Shown here one piece after another: positions 45,450 to 55,835 of a DNA stretch of 64,000 nt. Positions within the stretch are counted from its first letter, which is position 1. Every line of letters starts with the position of its first letter. Location: assembly GCA_027475525.1 (NCBI GenBank), contig JAMWFC010000116.1, positions 1,549,826 through 1,613,825 on the forward strand, in the 5' to 3' direction. Source of the stretch: Macrolepiota albuminosa. Its lineage: Eukaryota > Basidiomycota > Agaricomycetes > Agaricales > Agaricaceae. The notes below the pieces were generated by a model. It saw nothing but the letters and a program-made list of their open reading frames with translations. It searched no databases and had not been told where the DNA came from. A program made the translations under genes and the position numbers.

Positions 45450-45619
45450 ATTAGGTACAGGGTGTGATAGTAACATGACACAGAAAAGGGGCCACACAAG
45501 TTACACATGGTTTTAGAAAATTGATGTCCAAGAAACTCAGAATAGTATGCTACCTTTCAGCAAACACAAAAGTCTCTTTGATTCAGTCCAAGCATATAGA
45601 GTAGCAAAATGCCATAACC

Positions 45620-45895
45620 TGTTGAAAGCTGAATCAGTTGGACCTATAAAACACAGATACTAGTAAGTATCACAATCTGTGGTACAGTTAGTCCTTCTTG
45701 TATATAGTCTATAAGTGATTTCTGCTTACTCTCAGTCTGTGTTACAATGACTAAGAGTGCTATCTACAGGATATTGTAATTATATACTGTATTCTTTGCT
45801 TTGTCTGCATGAGTGTGATATATGTGATATCTAAAAGGTTATTGTTTGTCTCTTTCATCATAGCACTTATTGTGCTTTGGCTGCAGATCTCAACA
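45620..45895 (-). repeat. 5' LTR of Copia E
   Basis: 276 bases, TGTTGAAAGC...ATCTCAACA on plus. About 20 differences from the other LTR, mostly transitions. Confidence 0.9.
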
Positions 45896-46110
45896 TGGAC
45901 TAGTCTGGTCATAGACCAAACCATGCATATCCACTAGCATAGCCTATTCAGGTTTGCACTGGTCTGCACAATTTGTGTGAGCTGCCTGTCCAAGTCCACA
46001 GTGCACAAGCACCTAGCTTATGTGTTTGCATGACCAGGCCTTTACAAGAAGGCCATTGCTGAATACAAGGTGGTAATGGGGCAGACATTTGTGCCCCTCA
46101 AATTTAGAGC

Positions 46111-46436
46111 ATAAGTGAATACTATGACTGCAACTGTGTTGTAAATCTAGCATATTCTATGCAGTGATAGGCTTCTGCTTAGACTGAGCACATTAAGGAA
46201 CGATACAGGCCTACCCACACTAGCCAATCTGGAGACTCAAGCTATTTTACTGGGCTCAGAATTATCTTTGATGACATAGCATGCTTCATTAACCAGTTTC
46301 AACTACTAGGCACTATTTATCAACTCTAAGGACTCCTGACTTATGAGAGGATAACACTAGCACAACTATGGAGAAGTAATTCTTGACCAAACCCTGATCA
46401 GTGTCAAATAAGGATGGTATTAGATGCTGCCTTCTT
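46111..46436. other. No supportable gene
   Basis: Unassigned; may include decayed 3' sequence of the preceding pseudogene. Confidence 0.3.
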
Positions 46437-46934
46437 GTCAGAGGACTTCTCATTTCTTCTTTTTATCACTTCTTATTTCTTCACTCTTTTTTTATTCATT
46501 TTCTTATTTCTTCTGTTATTCTTTTACTTTACTGCTTCTATTCTTTCAACACTATCTATTAGTACTATTCTCAGCCTTTGAGGTGCTCAGGTTCTTTAGC
46601 TATTATTCAGACAAGTGTGGAACCTTCAACATAAGCCAGAGTTTTCCTTTCTGACTTCCAATATCCAGAGTTTTCCTGCCTTATTTATACAGTTATTGAT
46701 TTAGGCAATTTTTGAGTTTTTAAGGTTTTGTTGTACTGTACAGTTGTTTCCCATGCTTCAGAGGCTCCAAAAGCATCAATTCTGGCATAGGAAATTTCTA
46801 GACTTGTTCTTCATAGATCTCTCTCTTTCAGGTGAGTAGTTAATATGATATTGTTAGTATATACTCTAATATACTTTGGATCTCCCTCTCTCAGCTGTAT
46901 GACTGAGCTATAGCCTCCTGAGATTGCCCTTACA
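46437..46934 (+). mobile_element. Solo LTR C, copy 4 (oldest)
   Basis: 498 bases, TGTCAGAGGACTTC...GCCCTTACA. Flanks CTTCT and CATTT match at three of five, so it is probably the oldest copy. Confidence 0.75.
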
Positions 46935-46939
46935 CATTT

Positions 46940-47220
46940 ATCAGGGCACTGCCATCAGAAGTATAAGAGCTTGACATCTGGGGATATTCAAAATAGGAGG
47001 AATAAATAGTGCTGGGATTAGCCCTTCTGGATTATAGCATCTGTCAAGGTTTTTCTAATCATACACAGGAATATCCTGGCCAGTTGTACTTGTATTAAAA
47101 TTGAGCAAATCATATAACTTTAAGTAGTTTGTAGTTGCCATGGCCAATAGGCTGTTGATTGCTGTCATCCATGTGCTAGCAGTCACTATTTATAGGTCAC
47201 TATAAGCTATAGCCACAAGA
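46940..47220 (-). repeat. Repeat family B fragment, reversed
   Basis: The reverse complement carries CAGCCTATTGGCCATGGCAA, ACTGGCCAGGATATTCCTG, AAAAACCTTGACAGATGC and ACTTCTGATGGCAGTG, matching 39170-39400. Confidence 0.6.
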
Positions 47221-47377
47221 AGAGGTGCAAACTTTTAGCAGTTCACAAAGACTCATTGTTGAATTATAGTAGTACATGTATAAAAGTAGCTACTGGACAT
47301 GTAAATAGCAACAAATCAAAATTCAGTTACTTCCACTGTTTAGATCTTGCTAGCCCAACTTGCTTCACTAAGTTTTG

Positions 47378-47579
47378 CTTCAGGGCATGCCAGAGATTGT
47401 TGAAGAAACATCCATTAAAAACAGGTCATGTAATTTTTAATGAGTGTTTCTTCAGAAATTTTCATAAAAATTTTTTAATAAGGCAATTTTTTCAGAATTT
47501 TCTAGAGAAATACTTGTTAGAAATTATTTGACCTGTTTCTAATTGATGTTTCTCCAGAAATCTCTGGTATGTCCTGAAG
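47378..47579 (+). mobile_element. MITE-like element, copy 2
   Basis: 202 bases, same length and order as 12011-12212, with inverted-repeat ends. The differences are mostly transitions. Confidence 0.75.
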
Positions 47580-48822
47580 TATTTGGTACTAGCCTCATCC
47601 ATATTGTTTTTGTCATTTATAGTGCCACAGCAGGCACATTCACATTACACTATTTTGTCTTTTTACAATACTATTGTCAAATCTGCAGCACTTACAGTTT
47701 GCTAGGTAGAATCTGTTTTGCTAACTCCTACTGCCTCTATCTATACCATCATTTTAAGCACACCAGGACTCTGTCAGAACTGCTCAATGACTAATTCCAA
47801 AAATGAAGGATGAAGCAAAGCAGAAAAAACAATCTTCTGTATGTTTATAGGTATGAAAAAAGTCTATTGCAAGATCTGCAAGGAAATTATTTAGCAGAAC
47901 TTCTCCAGCCTCAGTAAGAGATGCTGAATCTCTTTCATGTTTGTTATTTTTCACTACCTATATAATAGAATTACCCATATAATGGAAAAGTCTGTGTCAA
48001 CTTAGTGTTCACAATAGGTCAAGTTTGTTACATTTTTTGCAAAGTAGCCATGCCATGTACATGCTGTTGCAATAATACCCAGTAATGTCACATGACTTGT
48101 TCATCATCAGTGTCTTTTCAATAGCTTTGAATGTATTTTTACAAGGTGCTCTCTGAACAAATACAAACCAAGCAGCTATTGAACAAATAGCAAATGCTAG
48201 ACAAACATGATGAATATTGGATAGATACAGACAGTGGATGATGAATTGATGAGCAGATAGTAGACAGAAAAAGGTAATGTCACTCACTATTGATGATGCC
48301 AACTGTAGTTGCAGTTTTCTTAGAAAAAGCTTCTGCCAAGAATAAATTGGTATAAAATTGAATCTCCTCAGAGAGAGAATTATCTTTACTTTCTAATACT
48401 GATTTAAATAAAAAATTTAATAAATTAGTATTATTTTAAATTCAATTTTACTTAAAAATTAATTGTTTTGTACAAAATATCTTTATTTGCCATTTCATGA
48501 TCATAAAATTTATTTTCTGTAATTATGTTATTTTTATTATAAATATTTTTTTAAATGACTTCTATTTATATCATTAGTTTACTTTCTTGGAGCATGAAGC
48601 ATAAGTATGGAAGCAGGATCAATATAAATATTTTTCAATATTTCAGACTTAAAAACAGAAGATATAGTAACTATGTACAGTCTTGCAAATTTATAACTAT
48701 CTTCTTCTAAATCATCTACAAGAGATCTTTTCAATATAATATGAGGTTCTGATAACCAAAAGGAATTCTGGATTCCTTTTCTTTCACAACTTTTTAGCGC
48801 TTTAGCAGCTGCTATCCTATCT
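47580..48822. other. AT-rich sequence, no convincing gene
   Basis: 48340-48580 is strongly AT-rich. The 84-codon minus-strand ORF at 48579-48833 (AKDRIAAAKALKSCERKG) and the minus ORF at 48009-48302 are not recognised. The former could be antisense to a DIRS gag but shows no domain. Confidence 0.3.
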
Positions 48823-49040
48823 TTGGCAGGCATTAAACAAACATCAAACTTGCATTTTACATCTAATAAGAAGCATGCTATGACTATATGCCAGAATTGG
48901 AACTTGGGTTACTGTAATGTGAATCTGTGTTCAAATAATCACAGGCATAGCATATATAGTGAGTGTAGTGGCAAACATTGTGCTAGAGACAACAATGACT
49001 ACATCACAAAGCTCAGAGCTTGTTGCCAATTACATTGAGC
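48823..49040 (+). pseudogene. DIRS-like gag zinc finger
   Basis: The frame contains ICQNWNLGYCNVNLCSNNHRH then CSGKHCARDN, a C-x7-C-x5-C-x4-H-type finger followed by a CxxxHxxxxC-like pair, typical of the end of DIRS gag. N-terminal gag is not identifiable. Confidence 0.5.
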
Positions 49041-49440
49041 TTCAGGTGGATCCAAGGCATGATTCTGCATCTATTTAAGACAGAAGACTGAGGCAGCTGT
49101 CTGCAAGCATCAAGCGGCCCAATGAAAATGTTGTGAAAAATCAACCTCGTTTCCATAGGGGTTTTCTGTAGGACAGTTCATCTCTAGTTTCCCACATGTT
49201 GCCTTCTGCTCATGATATGGAAATTTTCCCACCTTTGCCATCTTCTTTGGCACATTTACGAGAAGATCCAAAATTCAAAATATGCTCACAATCATGAAAG
49301 ATTTTATTTCAATCAAAACTCCTTTCAATATCAATAAATTTGAATCTATGCTTTGGGACTACCCAAACCAACCCTTTGTAGCTTTGGTCATGAAGGGTCT
49401 AAGAGAAGTTTTCTGGCCTTTTGACAATGGAGAATGGAAT

Positions 49441-49810
49441 GAATAGAGCAATGATTTCATAGAGAATTATGCATCAAAGGATGTCAACCTCAACACAATC
49501 AGAAACTTCCAACAAAAAGAAATCAAAGCACAAAGATGGTCTGATCCTCTCCAGATCAACGATCTCCTTCCAGGAATGAAATTGTCACTACTTTTTGTAA
49601 GGTGGCAGAAAGGCAAAGCCAGAGTGGTGACAGACCACACAGCTTCAGGTTTAAACAAAGAGATTTCAAAAGCCAATTCAAAAGTAAAGTATGACAACAT
49701 GAAAACATTTGGACAAGCTCTTTATAACGTGAAACAATGCTACCTGTCAACCTCTTTGATCACCTGGAAGTTTGATATTTTGAGTGCCTTCCTGAACCTG
49801 CTGGCCCACC
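49441..49810 (+). pseudogene. DIRS-like RT, N-terminal part
   Basis: PGMKLSLLFVRWQKGKARVV, DHTASGLNKEI and YDNMKTFGQALYNVK are followed by TWKFDILSAF and HPLWQL, where DIRS RTs have the first catalytic Asp (WKxDVxxAYR) and the HPLWQ motif. Similarity stops there and Gypsy integrase sequence begins. Confidence 0.65.
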
Positions 49811-49829
49811 CTCTATGGCAGCTGCATCT

Positions 49830-50287
49830 CATTGCTAGATGCACTATCAACCTCCAACGATGACATGAAGACTTGGAGCAACTTTATGAGACTGTTTTTG
49901 CCACTTGTCATCAAGCAGCACTTAGGTTTGAGGCTGACCACAGTGCTATCATCAAGGACTATGACTTTCTGAGAAGTGTGCTAGTGCTTGTGTGCAACTC
50001 CAAGGTCAAGACTTCCTATAACAAGAAATTTGCCCATGCTACTTGGGCCCCTTGGTAGTTATCTCTCGTAACTGTGGAGGTGCTTACGTCCTCTGTGAAC
50101 TAAGTGGATCCGTACTCCACAGACCTGTTGCCACCTTTTGTTTATTACCATATCTTGCCAAAGAACACATCAACTTGCTGACTGAAGTGCTAGATATTGA
50201 CACTGCCAAGCTTTGAGAACTTGAGGAAACAGAGTTATTGAATGACGACAACTTGCTGACTATATCAGAAGAAGAAGAAAATGACTA
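49830..50287 (+). pseudogene. Ty3/Gypsy integrase C-terminus
   Basis: LIARCTINLQR, a stop, EDLEQLYETVFATCHQAALR, then IIKDYDFLRSVLVLVCNSKV, a stop, and VVISRNCGGAYVLCELSG, ATFCLLPYLAKEHINLL and an acidic tail. This is the last part of an agaric Gypsy polyprotein, on plus, joined to the DIRS RT. Confidence 0.65.
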
Positions 50288-50690
50288 AAAATACTAGAAA
50301 ACATTGATAAGCCTGCACTTTCATTTTACTTACTTTTGCTTTACTTTTCTTGCCAGAGCACTTATTATACTATACTTCACAGACATTTTCTATACATACT
50401 CAAGATGCAGTGCTAGCATGTCACCAACATTTAGTGCTTTGTGCAACCTTCACCAAGGGTTTTTTGCTATGATGATCTACTGAGCGTTCCCTTTATTCCC
50501 AAGTTCTGCTAAGTCCCTTACTTTGTCTATCTTACTGTTTCTCCCTTGCTGTACCTTACTTACTGTTTTGCTGTTCCACCTGTTCTTCTGCATATCTCAG
50601 TGGTTGTCCAGTAGAGGGGCCCAAAAAGCTATATATGGGTTATGGCAAGTACAGGAAGTATATATATAAATGGCTAATCTACTCTACAGT
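50288..50690 (+). other. Probable Gypsy 3' sequence or LTR
   Basis: Pyrimidine-rich, with TATATATAAATGGC near 50660 as a possible TATA box. It follows a polyprotein stop, so a 3' LTR is expected, but I found no second copy. Confidence 0.3.
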
Positions 50691-50694
50691 CTGT

Positions 50695-53027
50695 TTAATA
50701 CAAGTCGTCATCTTCCAGCTGCAACAAATCATCTGACGGTGGCAAAGAAGCATCATGAAGGGGAAGCAGGTTGCCAGGCTGGATGTCATTTGCCAACTGC
50801 CAGTCTAGAGTGTCCTGACAACCTGCCCAGTAGTCTTGCAGCATGGCAAGGCTATGTGCCAAGATGTGTAACATAGTCAAAATGCTATAAGTTGTGCTCA
50901 AATTTGTTCCCACTCCTGCCCAGAGTCGGTTGAGGGGTCCACAAGAGATTGACTCTTGCCATGATTCTTTGCCAAGGCTCCAGGCTGGCTACGTCCTCCT
51001 CATCCGACACCTCCCTTATTCAAGGGGCAGTAGGGCCATAAAGTGGCAGCCACTGTCAATTGGATCCTTCTCTCAGTGGTTCCTCTCCCTCACTCTCTGC
51101 TGCTAGAGGTTCTGCTACTGCTTCTTCTGCACCCAGGTTGTCCTCCTCAACCATGTCCTTGTTGTCAGCAGCTGCTACTGCCTCTCCAGCCTCTGGATCT
51201 TCATCCCCAACTGTGTCTTTATCAGCTCCTACCACTGCCATTTTAACAGCCTTCTCATCTTCTCCTGCTGCTGGCACCTCCTCCTCTTGCTGCTTCTTGG
51301 TTGGTGGTAGGGCCATTACTGCATTCTCTCCCTCAACACCAGTCAGCAGAGAAGCAGCCCCCAAATGAATGGGAGACAGTAGGTGACTGGGCCTGGCTAT
51401 GTTGTCCTTGGGGAGCAGACAACTCATAGCAAGCGCTTGCCCCAGCTCCTCCATTTTAATATTCTCCAGAGTAGAGGGAGGGGACTCTATCCAGGGACAT
51501 TTGGCTTTGCCCTTCCCCTTTGCAGAAGAAGAGGCTTCTCATTTAGGGAGGAGTACTTTGTCTTGGCACTCTCCAGCAGCTTGTTTGCTGACTGTTTCTG
51601 AATCGTTTCCTTGGCACATCAGTAATGCCAAGGAAACTTTGCTAACCTTTGCCAACTGTGTGTCAGCAACCACCCTCCTCTGACCCTCTACAAACTCACA
51701 GGCCCTCCTGACCAGCACAGCATGCTTGAAGGTGCGCTCAATAATGGTGTCAGGCACCCCACCTTGTTTATAGCTATTGGCACCATCAAGGGTGCAAGCA
51801 CACTTCAAGATACCGCACCAATAGCAAGGTTGACTACCAGTGGAGTACCAGCACCCCTCTGGGTCATTGTCAGCCCAACACTTGTTGCACTAGAGTCTAG
51901 ATCAGAATACAAGCCAAAATTATCTGTTATGCTTACTGCCCCCTGGGACTCTTTAAACACCTGCCAGGTTGCCAAGTCTACTGTTTTCTTGTTCTTCATT
52001 TCTGGTAAAGCAATCCCAGCCTCCATTCCTTCATCCAAAACTGCCTCTTCCTACTGCGATGCCAGCAAGTTCTTCAGCTCAGAATTGCTGAAAGCCATTT
52101 GCATTGGCACCTGTTAACTGGGGTCAGTAATATCAACAGCAGTCAATAGCTTCTTACCATGTAGCAAGAGGCAGCAACCTTGCGTGACTGTGGGCACAGT
52201 TAGAGACAGGCAGCAAGAAGAGAAGCCTTGAAACACACTTTTTTCTTGGAAGCAGTTGCCAGCTTCCTTAGCAAGCCCAACTTGCTTGCCAGCAATGCGG
52301 GGCTCAGAGCACTACCAGCATGAGAACTCTTACCTGACCCCTCTGCAATGGAACTCTGCCTCTTGAAGAAAGGCACCCTCTTTTTGGTGACAACTTCCTC
52401 CTTGCCTGCTGGCTGCCTCATGCTCTTCCTGCACTCTTGTCCTTTCCTTGGCATTCTGAAATGCCTCTGCCAGCACCTCGTCACAAATGGCCGCCATTTT
52501 GGTGTTGACTTGGAAAGTGGCAAGAAGCGCCAACACCTCTTGTTTGCTGTGGAGAGACAAGTCAGACCACAGCTAAGTCAGAAAACAGGGTCAGAAATAC
52601 TCACTCAGTCACTGGCATGCTTACCATTATTGGCAAGGTGCCAGACAGAATGTCCTCAAGCTTGTCCTCAATAGTGGGGATGGCAGAAGGCGCCTAGCAA
52701 CTAGTCAGTTAGCAATGTGGTAAGCGCAGGCAAAAGACTTACAAAGCAGAAGAATGGTGCCAACTACTCTGCACCAAGATTGTCCATGTAGCATGCATGG
52801 CACTACTCCCAGACTTCAATCTTCCTGTCCTAGCCAACATCAAGGACATGTATTTCCAGCCATCTCTCCAGCAGCTTCATCATAGCAATGACCAAGTTGG
52901 CTGACGCCTCAGCACCTACATTTTTGATGCGCTTCAAGAACTGGTTTGCCTTTTTAATGTAGGCGTGGACAGTATCTTGAGCCTCACACAATGGCACAAG
53001 TGGCAGGGTTGGAATTTGGAATGACAT
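50695..53027 (-). pseudogene. Transposon-linked ORF, unknown function
   Basis: A decayed minus-strand gene beginning at ATG 53027 (MSFQIPTLPLVPLCEAQDTV, ASANLVIAMMKLLERWLEI). It continues with a Lys/Glu-rich coiled-coil-like middle (FQNAKERTRVQEEHEAASR near 52450), Ser/Thr/Ala-rich and acidic stretches (51450-51060), and a C-terminus ending HHDASLPPSDD-like (HDASLPPSDDLLQLEDDDLY at 50754-50695). I believe such proteins recur in agaric genomes but know no domain name. It lies inside the disrupted DIRS element, antisense to it. Confidence 0.45.
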
Positions 53028-53189
53028 TTTAATTGGGAGGAGTGTCAGAGATTTCTCAGAAAAAAAAGTGAAGTCTCAAATCATGTGCTAGGACTATAAG
53101 GAGATTTCAGCAGGTGCACTGGCCACCAGTCACAAAAACGGTAACAGTAACTATTTTTGGTGACTAGGAACAGTCAATTTTTCAGTTGA

Positions 53190-53498
53190 TGGGAGATGAT
53201 AGGACTCCACACAGGCTAGGTGCATCAATAGCAGGCTCGGCATCAGCTTCAGACACCTTGCCATTCATGTTCCAAACTTGGTGCTTTGTCATTAGCACAC
53301 TATTCTTACCACATATTCCTTGCTGGACACTCTTGCTAACTTACACCAAACCTTGCTGTTTAACTTGTTTCTGACTTGTTCTCTAGAAACTGCCCAAGAC
53401 TCTCTCAAAAACTTAGCATGCCCAACACATTATTATACAGGTCAGTAGCTATAAACTGTATCTGCTACTGATCTACTTTTGAGCATCATCATTGGCTG
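53190..53498 (+). repeat. LTR A fragment
   Basis: Matches 9361-9480 and 10040-10275, and the end of 20589-21578 (TTGTTCTCTAGAAACTGCCC, CTTAGCATGCCCA, GCATCATCA). Truncated at its left end. Confidence 0.6.
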
Positions 53499-53519
53499 AC
53501 TTTGTGCTATAAACTGATA

Positions 53520-53900
53520 TAAGCTTGAGATTGGCTTAGCATTTGTTTATGTGGAAAATGGTTACGCATACCAGTTGAACTCAATCCAATTGAGTCAAAA
53601 GGTGGATATTTTCTTTCTTGAGCTCATTGCTATCCTATCCAGAGTTCACCATGTTGCTTATTTTGAGCACCCTCCTAGGAGGCTCCTAATCTTCACAGAT
53701 AGTATGGATGCTGTTGCAGTTTTCAACTCTTTAGGTGCTTCAGAGGATATGCACAATTCTGTTGTCAAAGCAATGGCAGGAATTGTGATAGAAACAGAAA
53801 TAGACTTATGCATGTGGCACATAGCAGGCAAGGACAACATACATGTAGATCTCCTATCTTGTCTTTTTTTTTATGACTTTTGTTATTGTTTTCCTGCTCA
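53520..53900 (+). pseudogene. DIRS-like RNase H
   Basis: GYAYQLNSIQLSQKVDIFFLELIAI (Glu), LLIFTDSMDAVAVFNSLGA (Asp), then WHIAGKDNIHVDLLS (late Asp). The order E, TDS, IxGxxNxxxDxLS matches DIRS RNase H; the N-terminal Asp position is not clear. Confidence 0.65.
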
Positions 53901-53989
53901 CCACATCCACAGCTTCAAGCTCTCTAGGGACTCCCTTCCAGTATGATGGAACAGGTCTTTTTGAGTGCACTTGGTAGATCATCTTGCAA

Positions 53990-54899
53990 GATGATCTGCC
54001 AATCTATGTCCAGCTCCAATCTTGAAGCTTGGACACTGAAAGTCCAATCAGAAGCAATAGAAAAATCCACTGCATCTTGCTATGCCACTGGCACATGAGA
54101 TTACATCAATTTCTGCTTATCATATTACCTTCTTCTCAATCCTACTCAAACATTGTCCAAATACATCACATTCATGTCTTGATTCATAGCTTCTGGACCA
54201 AAATATCTTTCTGGAGTTGGGCATTATTTACAGGCTATCTATCTGAATCTTTATTCAAACCAAGTGCATCCACTTGTGCAAGCAGCAATTAAAGGAGCAA
54301 AGAAAATACACACTGATCCAACTCATCATAAGCTTCCTATATGTTTTTCTTATCTTACAAAATTTGTTATACACACTCACAAAACAAATGATTTTGATGA
54401 TTTTTTATTTGTGACTTTGATGTTGTGTGCCTTTTATGCATGTCATCGTTCAGGAGAACTCATAATAAAGACCAAGTTCTCCTTGAATTGAAGAAAAATC
54501 ATAAAATATTCTTCTCTTAAATTGTTACAAGGGTACACATCTTACAATCTTCCTTATCACAAAACAGACTGCTTCTTCATGGGCTCACAAGTCATGTTTG
54601 CTCATCATAACATTGCTGATCCAATAGCTCTTCTTCACAAATACATGTTGAAATGTGATGCCATACATGGAGCAAAATTTGCACTTTTTTTGCGAGCTGA
54701 TGGGTCCATACCCATACATGCATGGTTCAATTCAAAATTATTCTCTTTTGTCAACAAAAGATATGGAGGACACTCAGCTAGAGCTAGTGGTGTGACTTAC
54801 TATGCATCTCTCGGTCTGTCAGAGAATATCATTATGGCTATAGAAAGATGGACTTTCCAAGCATGGAAAACTTATCTCAGGGATAATCCGAGCATCTAA
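53990..54899 (+). pseudogene. DIRS-like tyrosine recombinase
   Basis: Integrates circular cDNA in DIRS elements. The N-terminal helical part begins near WTLKVQSEAIEKSTASCYA (54030). The catalytic part holds MLCAFYACHRSGEL with the first Arg (about 54440), GGHSARASGVTYYASLGLS with H-x-x-R (about 54770), and ERWTFQAWKTYLRDNP with the Tyr (about 54870). All four recognisable catalytic positions remain, but frameshifts near 53950, 54260 and 54495 break the gene. Confidence 0.75.
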
Positions 54900-55032
54900 G
54901 CATCCCTTCAAATGGCCCACATGACTAAAATTCATGATTGTCCTCTCCATCACTAGCCCTTCCCAGCTCAGCTCTTGCAACATCTTTTTAACCACCACCT
55001 CCCCTCCACTTCTCCTATCCAGCTCAATTTCA
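54900..55032. other. 3' sequence of the DIRS-like element
   Basis: Non-coding, between the recombinase and repeat J. Confidence 0.3.
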
Positions 55033-55835
55033 TAGCCAGCTTTAGCCTCGTCTCAGGCCTCATCAATACACATGGGTCACACATTTGTGTGACCTATTAG
55101 GCGCTACTTTTTCCATATCTTTGCTCAATTGCAGAGGTCGGCATAAAGGCGACTATCAGAGATGAGGAGTATTTTTGGAGACCTCTGTGTGCCAAGAAGT
55201 CTCCAATTGTCACATCACCTCTCTTCTTCTTTTAGCTGGGTGCCATTCTTGGCACAGTGTCAGAGCATGGCAGTTTCCATGTTATGAACAGTATGGTTCA
55301 CAGTCTCAGACATTTTGAGTGGCCTCCTTTATTGTCCTTCTCCTTCTCCATCAGCTGTCCAGGTGAGCACATTGTCACTCTCTCACATTACAGGTCCTGT
55401 CTCACTGCAAGCACTGTCAGCCAACAGTTTCTTGCCTTTCTTTTTGTGTATTCAAGAAATTCTTTTTATTTATATTCTCATTATCAGTAAGACACATCCT
55501 ATGGCCCCATGGTGAGCCTTTGCTCACCTCTTACCTAGCTATTTTGGTGAATAGAATTCCTTCCTTCTATTCTCATCAAAATATCTATAGTAAGCATGTG
55601 ATGGGAAGGTCGTGGTGGTCTCCTGCTCATAGTATTTTACTTCTAGTTATACTAGTTCATTTCTAGTCCCCCTTGTTTAATCGACCCTCCCTCCTCACCC
55701 TTAATTATTGTATTATAGTTAGCCAGCTTTAGCCTTGCCTCAGGCCTCATCAATATATGTAGGTCACACATTTGTATGACCTGTTAGACACTACTTTTTT
55801 TTTCCATATCTTTGCTCAACTGCAGAGGCACATAA
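55033..55835 (-). repeat. Dispersed repeat J, copy 3, with terminal direct repeats
   Basis: The reverse complement matches 250-835 and 3418-4040. A block of about 105 bases (AGCTTTAGCCTYGYCTCAGGCCTCATCAATA...TTTGCTCAAYTGCAGAGG) occurs at both ends, 55033-55137 and 55723-55830. This could be a miniature LTR-type element (TRIM) or a tandem pair of J copies. Heavily CpG-depleted. ORFs inside are not genes. Confidence 0.6.

Larger units (their letters stand above)
40852..45895 (-). mobile_element. Copia element E lacking RT, with nested LTRs
   Basis: LTR pair 40852-42461 and 45620-45895, flanked by the identical pentamer TGGAC (40847-40851 and 45896-45900). Removing the nested LTR D and its duplication leaves 276 bases in the left LTR, equal to the right one. 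The internal region (42462-45619) has gag, protease, integrase and RNase H on the minus strand, but only about 3.2 kb; the RT is missing. Confidence 0.9.
40096..46110 (+). pseudogene. Second copy of the F-type third ORF, split by Copia
   Basis: 40096-40851 reads plus-strand WYEKPEGACIEFPVLHE, a Cys cluster MACKRCN...HC, then NERIVVMGMTLSDTK and FLDSYALLYGCPGMPNVWT. At 45901 the same protein resumes after the Copia element: LVIDQTMHIHWHSLFRFALVC, then YKKAIAEYKVVMGQTF. The joint region matches 16080-15850 minus in element F (YALVFGC, HAYHIHWRTLFRFALCQ). Stops make it a pseudogene. No Gypsy pol from F is seen next to it, so whether it was part of a full element is unknown. Confidence 0.55.
48823..54899 (+). 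mobile_element. DIRS-like tyrosine-recombinase retrotransposon, fragmented
   Basis: Gag zinc finger (48823-49040), RT start (49441-49810), RNase H (53520-53900) and tyrosine recombinase (53990-54899) occur in order on one strand. Other elements fill about 49830-53510. The combination RT, RNase H, tyrosine recombinase defines DIRS-type elements. I could not find split direct or inverted terminal repeats. Confidence 0.7.

Noticed and set aside
48340..48580. Mitochondrial DNA insertion, suggested by very high AT
   Set aside because: No mitochondrial gene or tRNA recognised; AT-richness alone is insufficient.
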